Part shown: positions 8,417 to 17,326 of the stretch, in pieces | Position numbering within the stretch: position 1 is the first letter of the stretch | Layout: each line of letters opens with the position of its first letter | Source: an uncultured Oscillospiraceae bacterium | Lineage (GTDB): Bacteria; Bacillota; Clostridia; Oscillospirales; Oscillospiraceae | Length of the DNA stretch: 64,000 nucleotides | Assembly: GCA_934589225.1 (NCBI GenBank) | Contig: CAKTNS010000003.1 | Location: 1-64,000 of the forward strand | Reading direction: 5' to 3' | Program-made: the position numbers and the translations under genes | The notes under the pieces: generated by a model | Told to the model about the DNA's origin: nothing | Seen by the model: the letters and a program-made list of their open reading frames with translations, nothing else | Databases searched by the model: none

Positions 8417-9151
8417 ATGTCCGGACATTCCAAATGGCATAACATTCAGAAAACCAAGGGTGCGCAGGATGCCAAGCGTGCCGCTTCCTTTACGAAAATC
8501 GCAAAGGAAATGATCGTGGCTGTGAAGGAAGGCGGCGGCTCTGCCGATCCCACCTACAACTCCCGTCTGGCCACCGTTATCACCAAGGCCAAGGCCGCCA
8601 ACATGCCCAATGACAACATCAAGCGGGTACTGGAAAAGGCCAGCTCCGCCGGCAGCGGTGACAACTACGAATCCATTACTTACGAAGGCTATGGCCCCGG
8701 CGGCGTTGCCGTTATTGTAGAGGCCATGACCGACAACCGGAACCGTACCGCCGGTTCCGTCCGCCACCACTTCGACAAGTACGGCGGAAACCTGGGCGCC
8801 AACGGCTGCGTCAGCTGGAGCTTTGACAAGAAGGGCGTTCTGGTCATTGACAACGAGGACGGCGACTATGAGGAAGATCAGGTCATGATGGACGCCATGG
8901 ACTGCGGCGCCGATGACTTTGAGGCCGACGGCGATGTGTTCACCGTTTACACCGCCCCCGATGATTTCAACGCCGTGGCAGACGCTCTGACCGCCAAGAA
9001 GTACAGCTTTGTCTCCGCGCAGATTGAAATGGTGCCCCAGAATTATGTGAAGCTCTCCCCGGAGGACGCTGACAAAATGGAAAAAATGCTGGACCTGTTC
9101 GAAGACGACGATGACGTTCAGAACACCTGGCACAACTGGGAACAGGAATAA
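8417..9151 (+). CDS. yebC: YebC/PmpR family protein
   Basis: A 244-residue YebC family protein, historically annotated as a transcriptional regulator; recent work on homologues links it to translation through proline-rich stretches. It opens with the family signature SGHSKWHNIQKTKGAQDAKR and has the expected three-domain length. The family-typical ITYEGYGPGGVA follows near residue 90, and the acidic C-terminal portion has MEKMLDLFEDDDDV. AAAGGGAAG precedes the ATG. A 14-codon in-frame upstream extension lacks a ribosome site and overlaps the promoter region, so it was rejected. It is monocistronic: own promoter and terminator. Confidence 0.95.
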   Translation: MSGHSKWHNIQKTKGAQDAKRAASFTKIAKEMIVAVKEGGGSADPTYNSRLATVITKAKAANMPNDNIKRVLEKASSAGSGDNYESITYEGYGPGGVAVIVEAMTDNRNRTAGSVRHHFDKYGGNLGANGCVSWSFDKKGVLVIDNEDGDYEEDQVMMDAMDCGADDFEADGDVFTVYTAPDDFNAVADALTAKKYSFVSAQIEMVPQNYVKLSPEDADKMEKMLDLFEDDDDVQNTWHNWEQE

Positions 9152-9163
9152 GATCGTTTTTCG

Positions 9164-9204
9164 GAACCGCCTCGGAAAAAAATCCGGGGCGGTTCTTATT
9201 TTTT
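9164..9204 (+). terminator. Intrinsic terminator after yebC
   Basis: GAACCGCC (9164-9171) pairs with GGCGGTTC (9188-9195). The stem is extended inwards by TCGG/CCGG around an A-rich loop and followed by a T-rich tail. Confidence 0.85.
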
Positions 9205-9214
9205 GCTTTCCCTC

Positions 9215-9243
9215 TTGCGCAGCGTAAAAGATTATGGTAAACT
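9215..9243 (+). promoter_or_regulatory. Promoter of the rotamase/C39 lipoprotein
   Basis: TTGCGC, a 17-bp spacer and TAAACT, lying between the yebC terminator and the lipoprotein start codon. The -35 match is moderate; the spacing is ideal. Confidence 0.6.
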
Positions 9244-9283
9244 TATCCTGCGTGCTACAAAAACAGACAATGCAGGTGAGCCT

Positions 9284-11227
9284 ATGAAAAAAAGAACCTC
9301 TCTTCTCCTTGCAGCCCTCATGATCCTGGGGCTGCTGTCCGGCTGCTCCGCCGGGGATGCCCCTTCTGTTCAAGAGGAAATCTCCCCCCAGGAAAGCTTC
9401 CAGGAACCCACCGCTCCCCCTGACGGGAATCCCCAGGATGTGACCTGCAAGGGAAGCTATTCTTCCGCCACATTCAACCGGGAACTGATTGCCAAGGTGG
9501 GCGAAACCACCCTGACAAACGGAGAACTGCAATTTTACTATCTTTGCGCCATCGGCTCTTATTTTCAGGGCGATCCTGCTCAAAAGCCGGACCTTTCCCG
9601 GGATCTGGACACCCAGAGCTGCCCCATTGACGACACCGTCCATTCCTGGCAGCAGTATTTTCTAAAGGAGGCCCTGTCCTCCTGGCATACGGCCCAGGCC
9701 CTGGTGGCCCTATCCCAGGCGGAAGGCCTGCCTGTGGAGCCGGAATACGCCCCCAGCGAGGGCTCCTATGACGAATATATGAAGGGCATGCCCGCCACCA
9801 AATACATGTACCGCTACACCCCGGGCTATACCCCCAACTCCATGCACCAAAAATATCTGGAGGAGCTTCCCCAGGTTTTTGAGGATTTGGCCGAAGAATT
9901 GGGGTTCCCCTCCGGTCAGGAGATGGCCCAAAGCCTGTGCGGGGTTTCCTTGGAGACCCTGGTGGAAAGTGCCCAGGTCTACAATTGGGGCTATATGTAC
10001 CTTACCACCATGGGAGACTACCTGAAGCCGGAGGAAGAGGACATTCAGGCGGCTGCGGACAAAAATCAGGAAAAAGATGCCCAGGTTCCTTATGCAGACT
10101 TTCATCAGGTCCTTTTAACACCGGAGGACGGCGAAACTTTGGAGGACTGCCGTCAGCGGGCCGAAAAACTGGTCTCCAAATGGAAGGGCTACTTCCGTAA
10201 AAGCGAAGGCACCTTCGGCCAAATGGCCTATGACTATACCGAGGACGAGGCCACCCGGCTTTTAGGCGGCACCTATCTCCATGTGGCAAAGGGCAGCCTG
10301 CTTCCGGAGCTGGAGGACTGGCTCTTTGACGAGGAAAGGGTCAGCGGCGATGCCGCCGTGGTACAGTCCCCTCTGGGCATCCATATGCTCTATTATACCG
10401 CTGGGCACACCCTGGCCTATGCCCAGGCAGAGCAGTCGCTACTGGCTAACAACCTGCAAGCCCTTGCGGAGCGTGCCCGAGAAGCCTACCCCATGACCGT
10501 GTACTACGGCGCCATCCGGCTGATGCCCGTTGCGGGAGACCGTCTGTTCTCCTTCTCCGATGTACTCTACCAGGACATTGCCCATGAGCGCTTCCCGGAG
10601 ATCCCACTGTATTTGCAGCAGGATTACGGCACCACCCGGTACGGCAACTACCCCCTGCGGACCTACGGCTGCGGCATCACCTCCCTTTCCATGCTCTCCA
10701 CCTACATGACGGATACGGAGCTGACTCCTCCGGAAATGTGCAGACGCTACGGCTCCTACTGCCATAGCGACGGCACGGATGGCATGATCTTCATCAACGA
10801 GCCCTGCAACATGGGGTACTTCGTCATCAACAAGCTGTACAGCGGCGACGAAGCTCTGAAAGCTCTAAAGGATGGCCATGTGGTGGTGTCGCTGCAAAAT
10901 TACGGCTACTGGACCAGCAAAGGCCATTACATCGTTCTGGAAAAAATTGACGAAGAGGGCATTCAGGTCCGGGACTCCAACATCTACAATTATAAAAAAC
11001 TGCCCGCCCACAAGCTGGACCGGCATTCCTGGAAAAATATTTTCCCCAACAACGTGCGCTGGTGGGTCTTTGAGAAAAAGCAGGTCCGCACGCCTCTTTG
11101 CACCCGGTGCGGCACCCCTGAAAACTATCCCGAAGGAATCCTCAAAACCGATTATCTGTGCCAAAAATGCACCACGGCCCTCACCCGCAGAAACCTGTAC
11201 CTCTCCCTTGTGACGAAGCTTTCATAA
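9284..11227 (+). CDS. Lipoprotein: rotamase-like + C39-like peptidase + zinc ribbon
   Basis: A 647-residue exported lipoprotein with an unusual architecture. A signal peptide and lipobox LSGC come first, then a Ser/Pro/Glu-rich linker. A helical chaperone-like region contains a SurA/PrsA-style N-terminal strand (IAKVGETTLTNGEL). A parvulin-like rotamase segment lies at about 267-375 (FHQVLLTPEDGET ... SPLGIHMLYYTAGH). A C39-like cysteine peptidase domain lies at about 440-590, with Cys463 in YGCGITSLSML, His548 in GHYIVLE and Asp564 in VRDSN, so the triad looks intact. The tail has CX2C-X16-CX2C (C606, C609, C626, C629), a zinc-ribbon pattern. It probably folds or trims proteins outside the membrane; the substrate is unknown. 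Own promoter and terminator. ATG follows GCAGGTG. Confidence 0.85.
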   Translation: MKKRTSLLLAALMILGLLSGCSAGDAPSVQEEISPQESFQEPTAPPDGNPQDVTCKGSYSSATFNRELIAKVGETTLTNGELQFYYLCAIGSYFQGDPAQKPDLSRDLDTQSCPIDDTVHSWQQYFLKEALSSWHTAQALVALSQAEGLPVEPEYAPSEGSYDEYMKGMPATKYMYRYTPGYTPNSMHQKYLEELPQVFEDLAEELGFPSGQEMAQSLCGVSLETLVESAQVYNWGYMYLTTMGDYLKPEEEDIQAAADKNQEKDAQVPYADFHQVLLTPEDGETLEDCRQRAEKLVSKWKGYFRKSEGTFGQMAYDYTEDEATRLLGGTYLHVAKGSLLPELEDWLFDEERVSGDAAVVQSPLGIHMLYYTAGHTLAYAQAEQSLLANNLQALAERAREAYPMTVYYGAIRLMPVAGDRLFSFSDVLYQDIAHERFPEIPLYLQQDYGTTRYGNYPLRTYGCGITSLSMLSTYMTDTELTPPEMCRRYGSYCHSDGTDGMIFINEPCNMGYFVINKLYSGDEALKALKDGHVVVSLQNYGYWTSKGHYIVLEKIDEEGIQVRDSNIYNYKKLPAHKLDRHSWKNIFPNNVRWWVFEKKQVRTPLCTRCGTPENYPEGILKTDYLCQKCTTALTRRNLYLSLVTKLS

Positions 11228-11232
11228 AAATA

Positions 11233-11277
11233 CTGCCGCGGCATGAGAACGCATCCTCGTGCCGCGGCAGATTTTTT
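11233..11277. terminator. Bidirectional terminator between lipoprotein and mreB
   Basis: A perfect 11-bp inverted repeat CTGCCGCGGCA (11233-11243) / TGCCGCGGCAG (11260-11270). A run of T follows on the plus strand, with A-rich sequence on the other side. It separates two convergent genes. Confidence 0.85.
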
Positions 11278-11281
11278 ACGT

Positions 11282-12325
11282 TTACAGGCCGCTCTTCATG
11301 GCCCGCTTCCGGGCGATATTGATGGGGCCTTCTTCCATATTGTTGATCCAGGCCAGGCTCTTGCCGCAGCCGTAGGCCGTGCAGGAATCCGGGTCGTCGG
11401 CAACGATGCAGGGAATACCGGTGCGCTCCATCAGGAGCTCCGCAAAGCCCCAGAGCTGGCTGGAGCCGCCGGTCAGGGTGATGCCGTTTTCGGACACGTC
11501 ACTGACAAGCTCCGGGCTGGCCTGTTCCAGCACCGCCATGGTTTCATCGGCGATCATCCGGGCGGGACGGCGCAGGACCTCATAGATCTCCTTGGAGCTG
11601 ATGGTCACCATTTTGGGCATACCGGTCTTGGAATCCCGGCCCTTGACGTTCATGGTCAGCTCCTCATTCCGGGGGTAGACCTCACCGATCTGAATTTTGA
11701 TTTCCTCGGCAGTGACCTGCCCCACCACCATGTTGTGCTGACGGCGGATATACCGGGCAATGGCCTCGTCAAAGGCGTCGCCTGCCACCTTCAGAGAGGA
11801 TGAGACGGAAACGCCGTTCATGCTCAGCACGGCAATATCCGTGGTGCCGCCGCCGATGTCTACCACCATGTGGCCGTTGGGGTCCTTGATGTTCAGTCCC
11901 GCACCCAGGGCCGCCGCCAGAGGCTCCTCGATCAGGAACACACGGCGGGCACCGGCCTCAATGGCGGCGTTGATCACGCTGCGCTCCTCAACCTCGGTAA
12001 CGCCGCTGGGAACGCTGACCACCACACGGGGCTTGGGGGTGAAAATAGAGGCCTTGGTGGCGGTTTTGAACATTTCGCTCAGCATTTTGACTGTCATTTC
12101 GTGGTCAGAAATAATGCCGTCCTTCAGCGGACGCATGGCCACCACGTTGCCGGGGGTCCGGTTCAGCATATTCCGGGCGGCGGAGCCGACCTGAAGAATT
12201 TTACCGGTGTTTCTGTCCACCGCCACAACAGAGGGCTCCCGAACCACCAGGCCCTTGCCGTCGGCATAAATCAGTACATTCGATGTTCCCAGGTCCACAC
12301 CCAGGTCATTGGAAAATAGCTGCAT
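11282..12325 (-). CDS. mreB: Rod shape-determining protein MreB
   Basis: A 347-residue actin-like protein that forms membrane-associated filaments directing lateral cell-wall synthesis. It shows the phosphate-1 loop DLGVDLGTSNVLIY at the N-terminus, the DIGGGTTDIAVLS phosphate-2 loop near residue 160, and the adenosine motif TGGSSQLWG near 285. The start at 12325 is chosen because GGAGGT lies 6 bases upstream; a longer in-frame start 9 codons earlier would overlap that site. It is the last gene after recD2 and comFC. mreC, mreD and the usual minor partners are not in this window, so this may be an MreB/Mbl paralogue outside the mre locus. Confidence 0.93.
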   Translation of the reverse strand: MQLFSNDLGVDLGTSNVLIYADGKGLVVREPSVVAVDRNTGKILQVGSAARNMLNRTPGNVVAMRPLKDGIISDHEMTVKMLSEMFKTATKASIFTPKPRVVVSVPSGVTEVEERSVINAAIEAGARRVFLIEEPLAAALGAGLNIKDPNGHMVVDIGGGTTDIAVLSMNGVSVSSSLKVAGDAFDEAIARYIRRQHNMVVGQVTAEEIKIQIGEVYPRNEELTMNVKGRDSKTGMPKMVTISSKEIYEVLRRPARMIADETMAVLEQASPELVSDVSENGITLTGGSSQLWGFAELLMERTGIPCIVADDPDSCTAYGCGKSLAWINNMEEGPINIARKRAMKSGL

Positions 12326-12360
12326 TTGGTACCTCCGCGCCTGAAGGCGCAATCATAGAA

Positions 12361-13068
12361 TCAACAAATCTCGTTCTGGGGCTGCTTCTGGGCTGCCGCC
12401 AGGGTTCCGCAGGAAACACTTTTGGCCCCTGCCGTCAATAGGACCCGGGCGCATTCCTCCGCCGTGGCCCCGGTGGTAAACACATCATCGATCAGCAGGA
12501 TGCGTTTTCCTTTTACCAAACAATTGGGGGATATCTCATAAACCCCAAGTACGTTTCCCCGGCGCTCTTCGCTGGTGAGGGAGGATTGGGGCCGGTTGTG
12601 GCGGCGCTTTTTCAGCAGCTTCCGGGGTTTCATTCCCAGCTCCCCGCCCACGGCCTCTGCCAGAAGCCGGGCCTGGTCATATCCTCTTCGGAATCGGCGC
12701 AGGGAGCTTACCGGGACCCAGGTGATCTCGTCAAAGCCCTCCGGGTGATCCTGCACCACGCGCATGGCGAGCCTTCGCCCCAGAGGCGCCGCCAAATCCG
12801 TGCGTCCGTGGAACTTGAGCCTGAGGACGGCATCCCGGACGTTCCCCTTATAGTACCAGACTGAAGTGAAACTGTCAAGAAATTGAAGCTTTGTTTTTCT
12901 GTTTGGGTGCTCTTTTTCCGGAAGACTGGGAAAATCCGGGCCAATCCGCCGGCATTTTTCGCAAAAATCCGTTTCATTTTTGGAAAGGAGCCCGTCGCAC
13001 AGGGCGCATCTTTGCGGGAACAGCAGATCCAATCCCCAGTACCAGGGGATCAGCAGCAGGTCCTTCAT
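12361..13068 (-). CDS. comFC: ComF family phosphoribosyltransferase-like protein
   Basis: A 235-residue ComFC/GntX family protein. It has an N-terminal four-cysteine zinc site (CALC near residue 21, CEKC near 37), then a phosphoribosyltransferase-like domain with the PRPP loop RILLIDDVFTTGAT near residue 190. Homologues take part in DNA uptake by natural transformation, in association with the ComFA helicase, although the exact reaction is not established. Here it overlaps the recD2 stop codon by 4 bases and is followed by mreB, so no comFA partner is adjacent. The start shares the recD2 end. Confidence 0.92.
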   Translation of the reverse strand: MKDLLLIPWYWGLDLLFPQRCALCDGLLSKNETDFCEKCRRIGPDFPSLPEKEHPNRKTKLQFLDSFTSVWYYKGNVRDAVLRLKFHGRTDLAAPLGRRLAMRVVQDHPEGFDEITWVPVSSLRRFRRGYDQARLLAEAVGGELGMKPRKLLKKRRHNRPQSSLTSEERRGNVLGVYEISPNCLVKGKRILLIDDVFTTGATAEECARVLLTAGAKSVSCGTLAAAQKQPQNEIC

Positions 13069-15293
13069 CCCACTTTCCCCTGGAGCCGCAGCTTCAAACC
13101 GGTGTATCGCTTGTTCTTCCGGGCATTGGCGGTCATGGCCGCCACGGTCTCCTCCCGGCCCACTAAAATCAGCAGCTCCTTGGCCCGGGTCACCGCCGTA
13201 TACAGCACGCTCCGGCTGAGCAGATAGGTCGAGCCGCCCCAGGCCGTGAGGATCACCGCCCGGTATTCGCTGCCCTGGCTTTTATGGACGGTCATGGCAA
13301 AGGCCGGCTCCAGCTCTCCCAGCTGGGTAAAATCGTAGTCCGCCTCCCGGTCGTCATAGACCACGGTGACGGTCTCCTTGTTTCGGTCGATTTCCCGGAT
13401 CACACCCACGTCCCCGTTGAACACCCCGGCTCCGGCGGCGGTGCCGTCGCATTTTTTCCAGACGATGTCATAATTATTGCGGATCTGCATGACCCGGTCC
13501 CCTTCCCGGAAGGTGAAGTCCCCGTAGCTGTGCTCCTGTTTATCAGGACTGGGGGGATTCAGGGCCCCTTGCAGCAGCTTATTGAGGGCCACGGTGCCCA
13601 CAGCCCCCTTTCGGGTAGGCGAGAGCACCTGGATCTGATCCGGGGGAATGCCCATATTCTTGGGAAGCCGGGTGCTGCACAGGTCCCGGATGAGCTTGGT
13701 CAGCTCCTCCTCGGAATTGCGGCGCATAAAGAAGAAGTCGCTTTTCACATTTTTTAGGTCCGGCATCTCCCCCTGATTGATCTTGTGGGCGTTCATCACG
13801 ATCAGGCTCTGCTGGGCCTGACGGAAAATCTCTGTCAGTCGGACTGCGGGAAGCTGGCCGCTGCGGAGCATATCCCCAAAGGGAGAGCCGGGGCCCACCG
13901 GAGGCAGCTGGTCCGGGTCTCCCACCAGGATCAGCCGTTTTCCCTTGGGAATGGCCCGCAAAAGACGGTATAATAGGCGAATATCCACCATGGACATTTC
14001 GTCCACAATAACAGCATCCGCCTTTAAGGGGTTGTCCTCATCCCGGGCAAAATACATTTTTCCCGTATTCTGGTCCATGCCGGCTTCCAGCAGCCGATGA
14101 ATGGTAGAGGCTTCCTCGCCGGTGACCTCTGCCATGCGCTTGGCTGCCCGGCCTGTAGGGGCCGCCACCAGGCATTTCATCTGCAAATTCCCCAGCAGGG
14201 ACAGAATACCCGTCAGAAGGGTGGTTTTACCGGTGCCGGGGCCGCCGGTGATCAGCAGCAGTCCGGAGGTTGCTGCCTCCCGAATGGCCTGGGTCTGCTC
14301 TGTGGAATACTCGATACCGCTGTCCCGGGACACCTGGGCGATGCGCTCTTCCAGGTCCTCCGGCTCCGGGAAGGCTTTTTTTGCCAGTTCCTGCAGCCGC
14401 TTCGTGGTGTAGACCTCCGCCTCGTGGAGCTCCGGCAGATAATCCACGGTGATATTGGCCAGAACGTCCCGGACCACCCGCCCGGCTTCCAGCAGCCGCT
14501 CCAGGCCCTGGGCAATGGGCTCCGGCTCCAGGCTCAGCAGCTGGGCCGCGGAAAGCAGCAGCTTTTCCTCCGGAAGGAAGCTGTGGCCCACGGTCAGATT
14601 GTATTCCAGCTGAAACAGGATCCCCGCCTCTACCCGGCGGGGGTCGTCTCCGGCCACTCCCAGCTCAATGGCAAACCGGTCCACCGCCCCAAAGGGGGCT
14701 TCCAGCCCCTCCTCCATCAGAAGGTAAGGGTCATCATATAATAATTCCACCGTGCTCTCGCCAAAGAGCTTGTAGGCCCGCAGGGCCAGCTCCGCCGGGA
14801 GCTGATGCTGGGTAAAAAATTCCATCAGCTGCCGCATGCCCACCCGGACCCGGAACTCCTCGCCGATGGCCTTGGCCCTGGCCTCGGAAATCCCGGGGAT
14901 CTCCGCCAGGCGCAGGGGCTCCCGCTCCATGATCTGCAGGGTCTTGTCCCCGAATTTTGCAACGATGCGGGCAGCGGATACGGGGCCGATGCCCTTAATG
15001 ACCCGGCCTGCCAGATAGGCCTGGATCTGGGCGGCGGTCTCCGGCATCAGGCGCTCTAAGAACTCCGCCTCAAACTGCCGCCCGTAGGAGGCATGGCTGC
15101 TCCACTTCCCCGTTACCATGAGCCGCTCTCCCACCACGGGCAGGGGGATGGTGCCCACCACCGTCACCGGCTGTTTTTCTCCCACATTCAGCCGCAGCAC
15201 ACTGTAGCCGTTGTCGTAATTCTGATAGACCACCGTTTCGATGGTCCCCTGCAATATTTCCAGTTCCTGTGTCAAAACCCGTTCCTCTCTCAT
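13065..15293 (-). CDS. recD2: ATP-dependent 5'-3' DNA helicase RecD2
   Basis: A 742-residue SF1B helicase of the RecD2 (YrrC) type found in bacteria without RecBC partners. N-terminal OB-like and helix-hairpin-helix regions come first (IKGIGPVSAARIVAKFG, PGISEARAKAIGEEF). The helicase core follows: Walker A TGGPGTGKTT near residue 350, VIVDEMSMVD for Walker B, GDPDQLPPVGPG, and motif VI region AMTVHKSQGSEY near 675. The annotated ATG has a poor ribosome site; a TTG at 15275 is preceded by AGAGAGGA and may be the true start. First gene of recD2-comFC-mreB. In Bacillus the protein aids genome stability and fork progress. Confidence 0.93.
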   Translation of the reverse strand: MREERVLTQELEILQGTIETVVYQNYDNGYSVLRLNVGEKQPVTVVGTIPLPVVGERLMVTGKWSSHASYGRQFEAEFLERLMPETAAQIQAYLAGRVIKGIGPVSAARIVAKFGDKTLQIMEREPLRLAEIPGISEARAKAIGEEFRVRVGMRQLMEFFTQHQLPAELALRAYKLFGESTVELLYDDPYLLMEEGLEAPFGAVDRFAIELGVAGDDPRRVEAGILFQLEYNLTVGHSFLPEEKLLLSAAQLLSLEPEPIAQGLERLLEAGRVVRDVLANITVDYLPELHEAEVYTTKRLQELAKKAFPEPEDLEERIAQVSRDSGIEYSTEQTQAIREAATSGLLLITGGPGTGKTTLLTGILSLLGNLQMKCLVAAPTGRAAKRMAEVTGEEASTIHRLLEAGMDQNTGKMYFARDEDNPLKADAVIVDEMSMVDIRLLYRLLRAIPKGKRLILVGDPDQLPPVGPGSPFGDMLRSGQLPAVRLTEIFRQAQQSLIVMNAHKINQGEMPDLKNVKSDFFFMRRNSEEELTKLIRDLCSTRLPKNMGIPPDQIQVLSPTRKGAVGTVALNKLLQGALNPPSPDKQEHSYGDFTFREGDRVMQIRNNYDIVWKKCDGTAAGAGVFNGDVGVIREIDRNKETVTVVYDDREADYDFTQLGELEPAFAMTVHKSQGSEYRAVILTAWGGSTYLLSRSVLYTAVTRAKELLILVGREETVAAMTANARKNKRYTGLKLRLQGKVG

Positions 15294-15392
15294 TCCCGGC
15301 CCAACGTGGAGCCGTGTGATCGTTCCAAAAATCCCGGAGTCCCTTTGGCGGCCAAAAACATTTTTCTAAAAAGCCGCCTGTTCTTTCTTTTC

Positions 15393-15421
15393 AGTTTACT
15401 ATATTTCCGTAGAATTTGAAA
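15393..15421 (-). promoter_or_regulatory. Probable promoter of recD2-comFC-mreB
   Basis: On the minus strand TTTCAA (15421-15416), a 17-bp spacer and TAAACT (15398-15393), 100 bp upstream of recD2. The match to consensus is moderate. Confidence 0.5.
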
Positions 15422-15514
15422 GTGGTTTTCGAAAAATTTTTCATTGGCGGGCCCCCTGCCAATGCCGAATCTCTCCTTTTTTAACATATTCCGAAAAGTG
15501 ATGAATAATTCTAC

Positions 15515-15543
15515 TTGCAAGAATGAACAATTTGCAGTACAAT
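15515..15543 (+). promoter_or_regulatory. Promoter of the atp operon
   Basis: TTGCAA, a 17-bp spacer and TACAAT, ending 22 bp before the atpZ start codon. It is the only good promoter upstream of the ten-gene ATP synthase cluster. The 272-bp gap shared with divergent recD2 holds nothing else I can identify. Confidence 0.8.
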
Positions 15544-15565
15544 AAGATAAACGAGGAGGGTCGCC

Positions 15566-15823
15566 ATGAAAGAGTGGAGTTTACTGATATGGATACCTCA
15601 ATTTGGTATCTCCATCGTGTTTCCTCTGATTGCTTTTATCATGCTGGCTGTCTGGCTTCGGGATCATTGGGGCTGGGGTGACTGGGTCATCGCCGCCGGT
15701 ATTTTTTGCGGTCTTGTCACCGCCGCCATCGGCTTTCGGGATACGGCCAGAGCCATGCTGGAGGCCTCGGGCCACAAAAAAGAAAGCAAGGACCACAGTG
15801 TCAGCTTTAACAGTCATGATTAA
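15566..15823 (+). CDS. atpZ: AtpZ/AtpI family protein
   Basis: An 85-residue membrane protein with two predicted helices (about 6-28 and 38-58) separated by a short RDHWGWGDW loop, plus a hydrophilic tail. Size, topology and position first in the atp operon match AtpZ. In other bacteria AtpZ works with AtpI in ATP synthase assembly, possibly as an ion channel supplying Mg2+ or Ca2+. Sequence alone gives the family only by context and topology. GAGGAGG lies before the ATG. Confidence 0.8.
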   Translation: MKEWSLLIWIPQFGISIVFPLIAFIMLAVWLRDHWGWGDWVIAAGIFCGLVTAAIGFRDTARAMLEASGHKKESKDHSVSFNSHD

Positions 15824-15841
15824 GGAAAGGAGATCTGATAC

Positions 15842-16330
15842 ATGATCTTACAACCCGCTTCCCGGAGGGAAGTCAAACGTATTGCCCTGGGAAGCTCCCT
15901 GTGCGCGCTTGTTCAAATCGGCGTGTTTTGGCTGCTGGCTTTTTTTGAGATCGGCTCCTTTGGCATTTCCATTGTCACCGGTACCGTTGGCGGCACACTG
16001 ATGGCGATTCTGAATTTCGCCCTGATGTGCATCACCATTCAGAATGCCACCGGCATTGAAGACGAGAAGGTCATGAAGGCAAAGGTCCGCAACGGCTACA
16101 ATCTGCGGAAAATCATTCAAATTCTGTGGGTCATTGCCGCGTTCTTCCTGCCCCATGTAAATGTTCTGGCCTCAGCCATTCCGCTGTTTTTCCCCAATGT
16201 GGTCATCTACTATTTACAGTTCCACGGAAAGCTCTTTCCCCAGCAGGAAGCTGCCGCCGGGACTGCCGCTCCCCGAGCCGTACCGGAGGAGGAGGAGGAA
16301 GAGGATGACCTGGGACCTTTTGAAGCGTAA
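15842..16330 (+). CDS. atpI: ATP synthase subunit I (AtpI)
   Basis: A 162-residue protein with four hydrophobic segments (about 17-37, 42-63, 89-108 and 108-128). An acidic, Ala/Glu-rich cytoplasmic tail contains a run of glutamates. Position between atpZ and atpB and topology fit subunit I, a non-stoichiometric assembly factor for the c-ring. The acidic tail is longer than in many homologues. AAGGAG lies upstream of the ATG. Confidence 0.82.
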   Translation: MILQPASRREVKRIALGSSLCALVQIGVFWLLAFFEIGSFGISIVTGTVGGTLMAILNFALMCITIQNATGIEDEKVMKAKVRNGYNLRKIIQILWVIAAFFLPHVNVLASAIPLFFPNVVIYYLQFHGKLFPQQEAAAGTAAPRAVPEEEEEEDDLGPFEA

Positions 16331-16376
16331 ATCAAAGATAAAGATATATTAGATTCGGATGAGGTGATTATTCCTT

Positions 16377-17261
16377 ATGGAAATGTCAATCAACGGCGCA
16401 AAAATTCTCGCCACCTTCGAAAATGTCCCTGTACTGGGAACGGTCCACATCACCCAGACCCTGGTGGTGGGCTGGCTGGTCATGCTGATCATCTCCGCCC
16501 TGTGCATCTGGCTGGGCTCCGGGCTGAAGGTCACCGGCATCTCCCGGAAGCAGGCCGCCGCGGAAACCATCGTCAATGCCCTGGTGGATTTTGTTCACGA
16601 CAAAATGGGTACGGAGTTTGACCGGTACATCCCCCTGGTGGGCACCATTTTTGTAACCAGCATCGTATCCAATCTCATTAGCCTTGTGGGCATCTGGAGC
16701 CCCACGGCGGATTTGATGACGGAGCTTGCCTGGGCGCTGGTGGTCTTTGTTCTCATCACCTACCACAAGATCAAGTCCTCCGGCATCGGCGGGTATCTCA
16801 AAGGCTTCCTGGACCCCATTTTTATTATGGCGCCCATCAACGTCATGAGTGAACTTTTCACTCCCATCAGCATGGCCTGCCGTCATTTTGGCAATATTCT
16901 CTCCGGCACGGTCATTTCCGCCCTGATTTACGGCTCCCTTACCGCCGCCAGCTACGCCCTCTTTGGCGCTCTGGGCTCCAGCCCCATCGCGGCTGTGGTC
17001 GTGGTTTTGGCCGGTGCGGCACTGATCTTCTTCGGCAAGAAGAAGGGCAAGAAGGGCCTGTTCATCTTCGGCATCGTTCTGGCGGTGCTGGGGGCGTTGG
17101 GACTTCTTTCCAGCCTGGGCGGCATCTTCGCCAGCTTCCCCTGGCTGACCATCGGTATTCCCGCCATTACCAGCTTCTACTTTGACTGGTTCAGCGGCTG
17201 CATCCAGGCGTTCATTTTCTGCACCCTGACCACCATCTTCATCAAACAGGCCGCAGGCTAA
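16377..17261 (+). CDS. atpB: ATP synthase Fo subunit a
   Basis: A 294-residue stator membrane subunit that forms the ion half-channels facing the c-ring. The essential arginine is Arg169 in ACRHFGNILSG, with the family-typical NVMSELFTPIS just before it and a final FIQ-like helix SGCIQAFIFCTLTTIFI. Compared with the usual 230-270 residues it is long. The extra length lies between the arginine helix and the last helix (about 200-255): two added hydrophobic stretches joined by a basic loop GKKKGKKG. This may be an added hairpin specific to the lineage. It precedes atpE. Confidence 0.95.
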   Translation: MEMSINGAKILATFENVPVLGTVHITQTLVVGWLVMLIISALCIWLGSGLKVTGISRKQAAAETIVNALVDFVHDKMGTEFDRYIPLVGTIFVTSIVSNLISLVGIWSPTADLMTELAWALVVFVLITYHKIKSSGIGGYLKGFLDPIFIMAPINVMSELFTPISMACRHFGNILSGTVISALIYGSLTAASYALFGALGSSPIAAVVVVLAGAALIFFGKKKGKKGLFIFGIVLAVLGALGLLSSLGGIFASFPWLTIGIPAITSFYFDWFSGCIQAFIFCTLTTIFIKQAAG

Positions 17262-17326
17262 ACCAAAGCGGCCATTTGAATAAAAAAGCACCAATGCAAA
17301 GCACAAAAAAATAGGAGGCTAATTCT

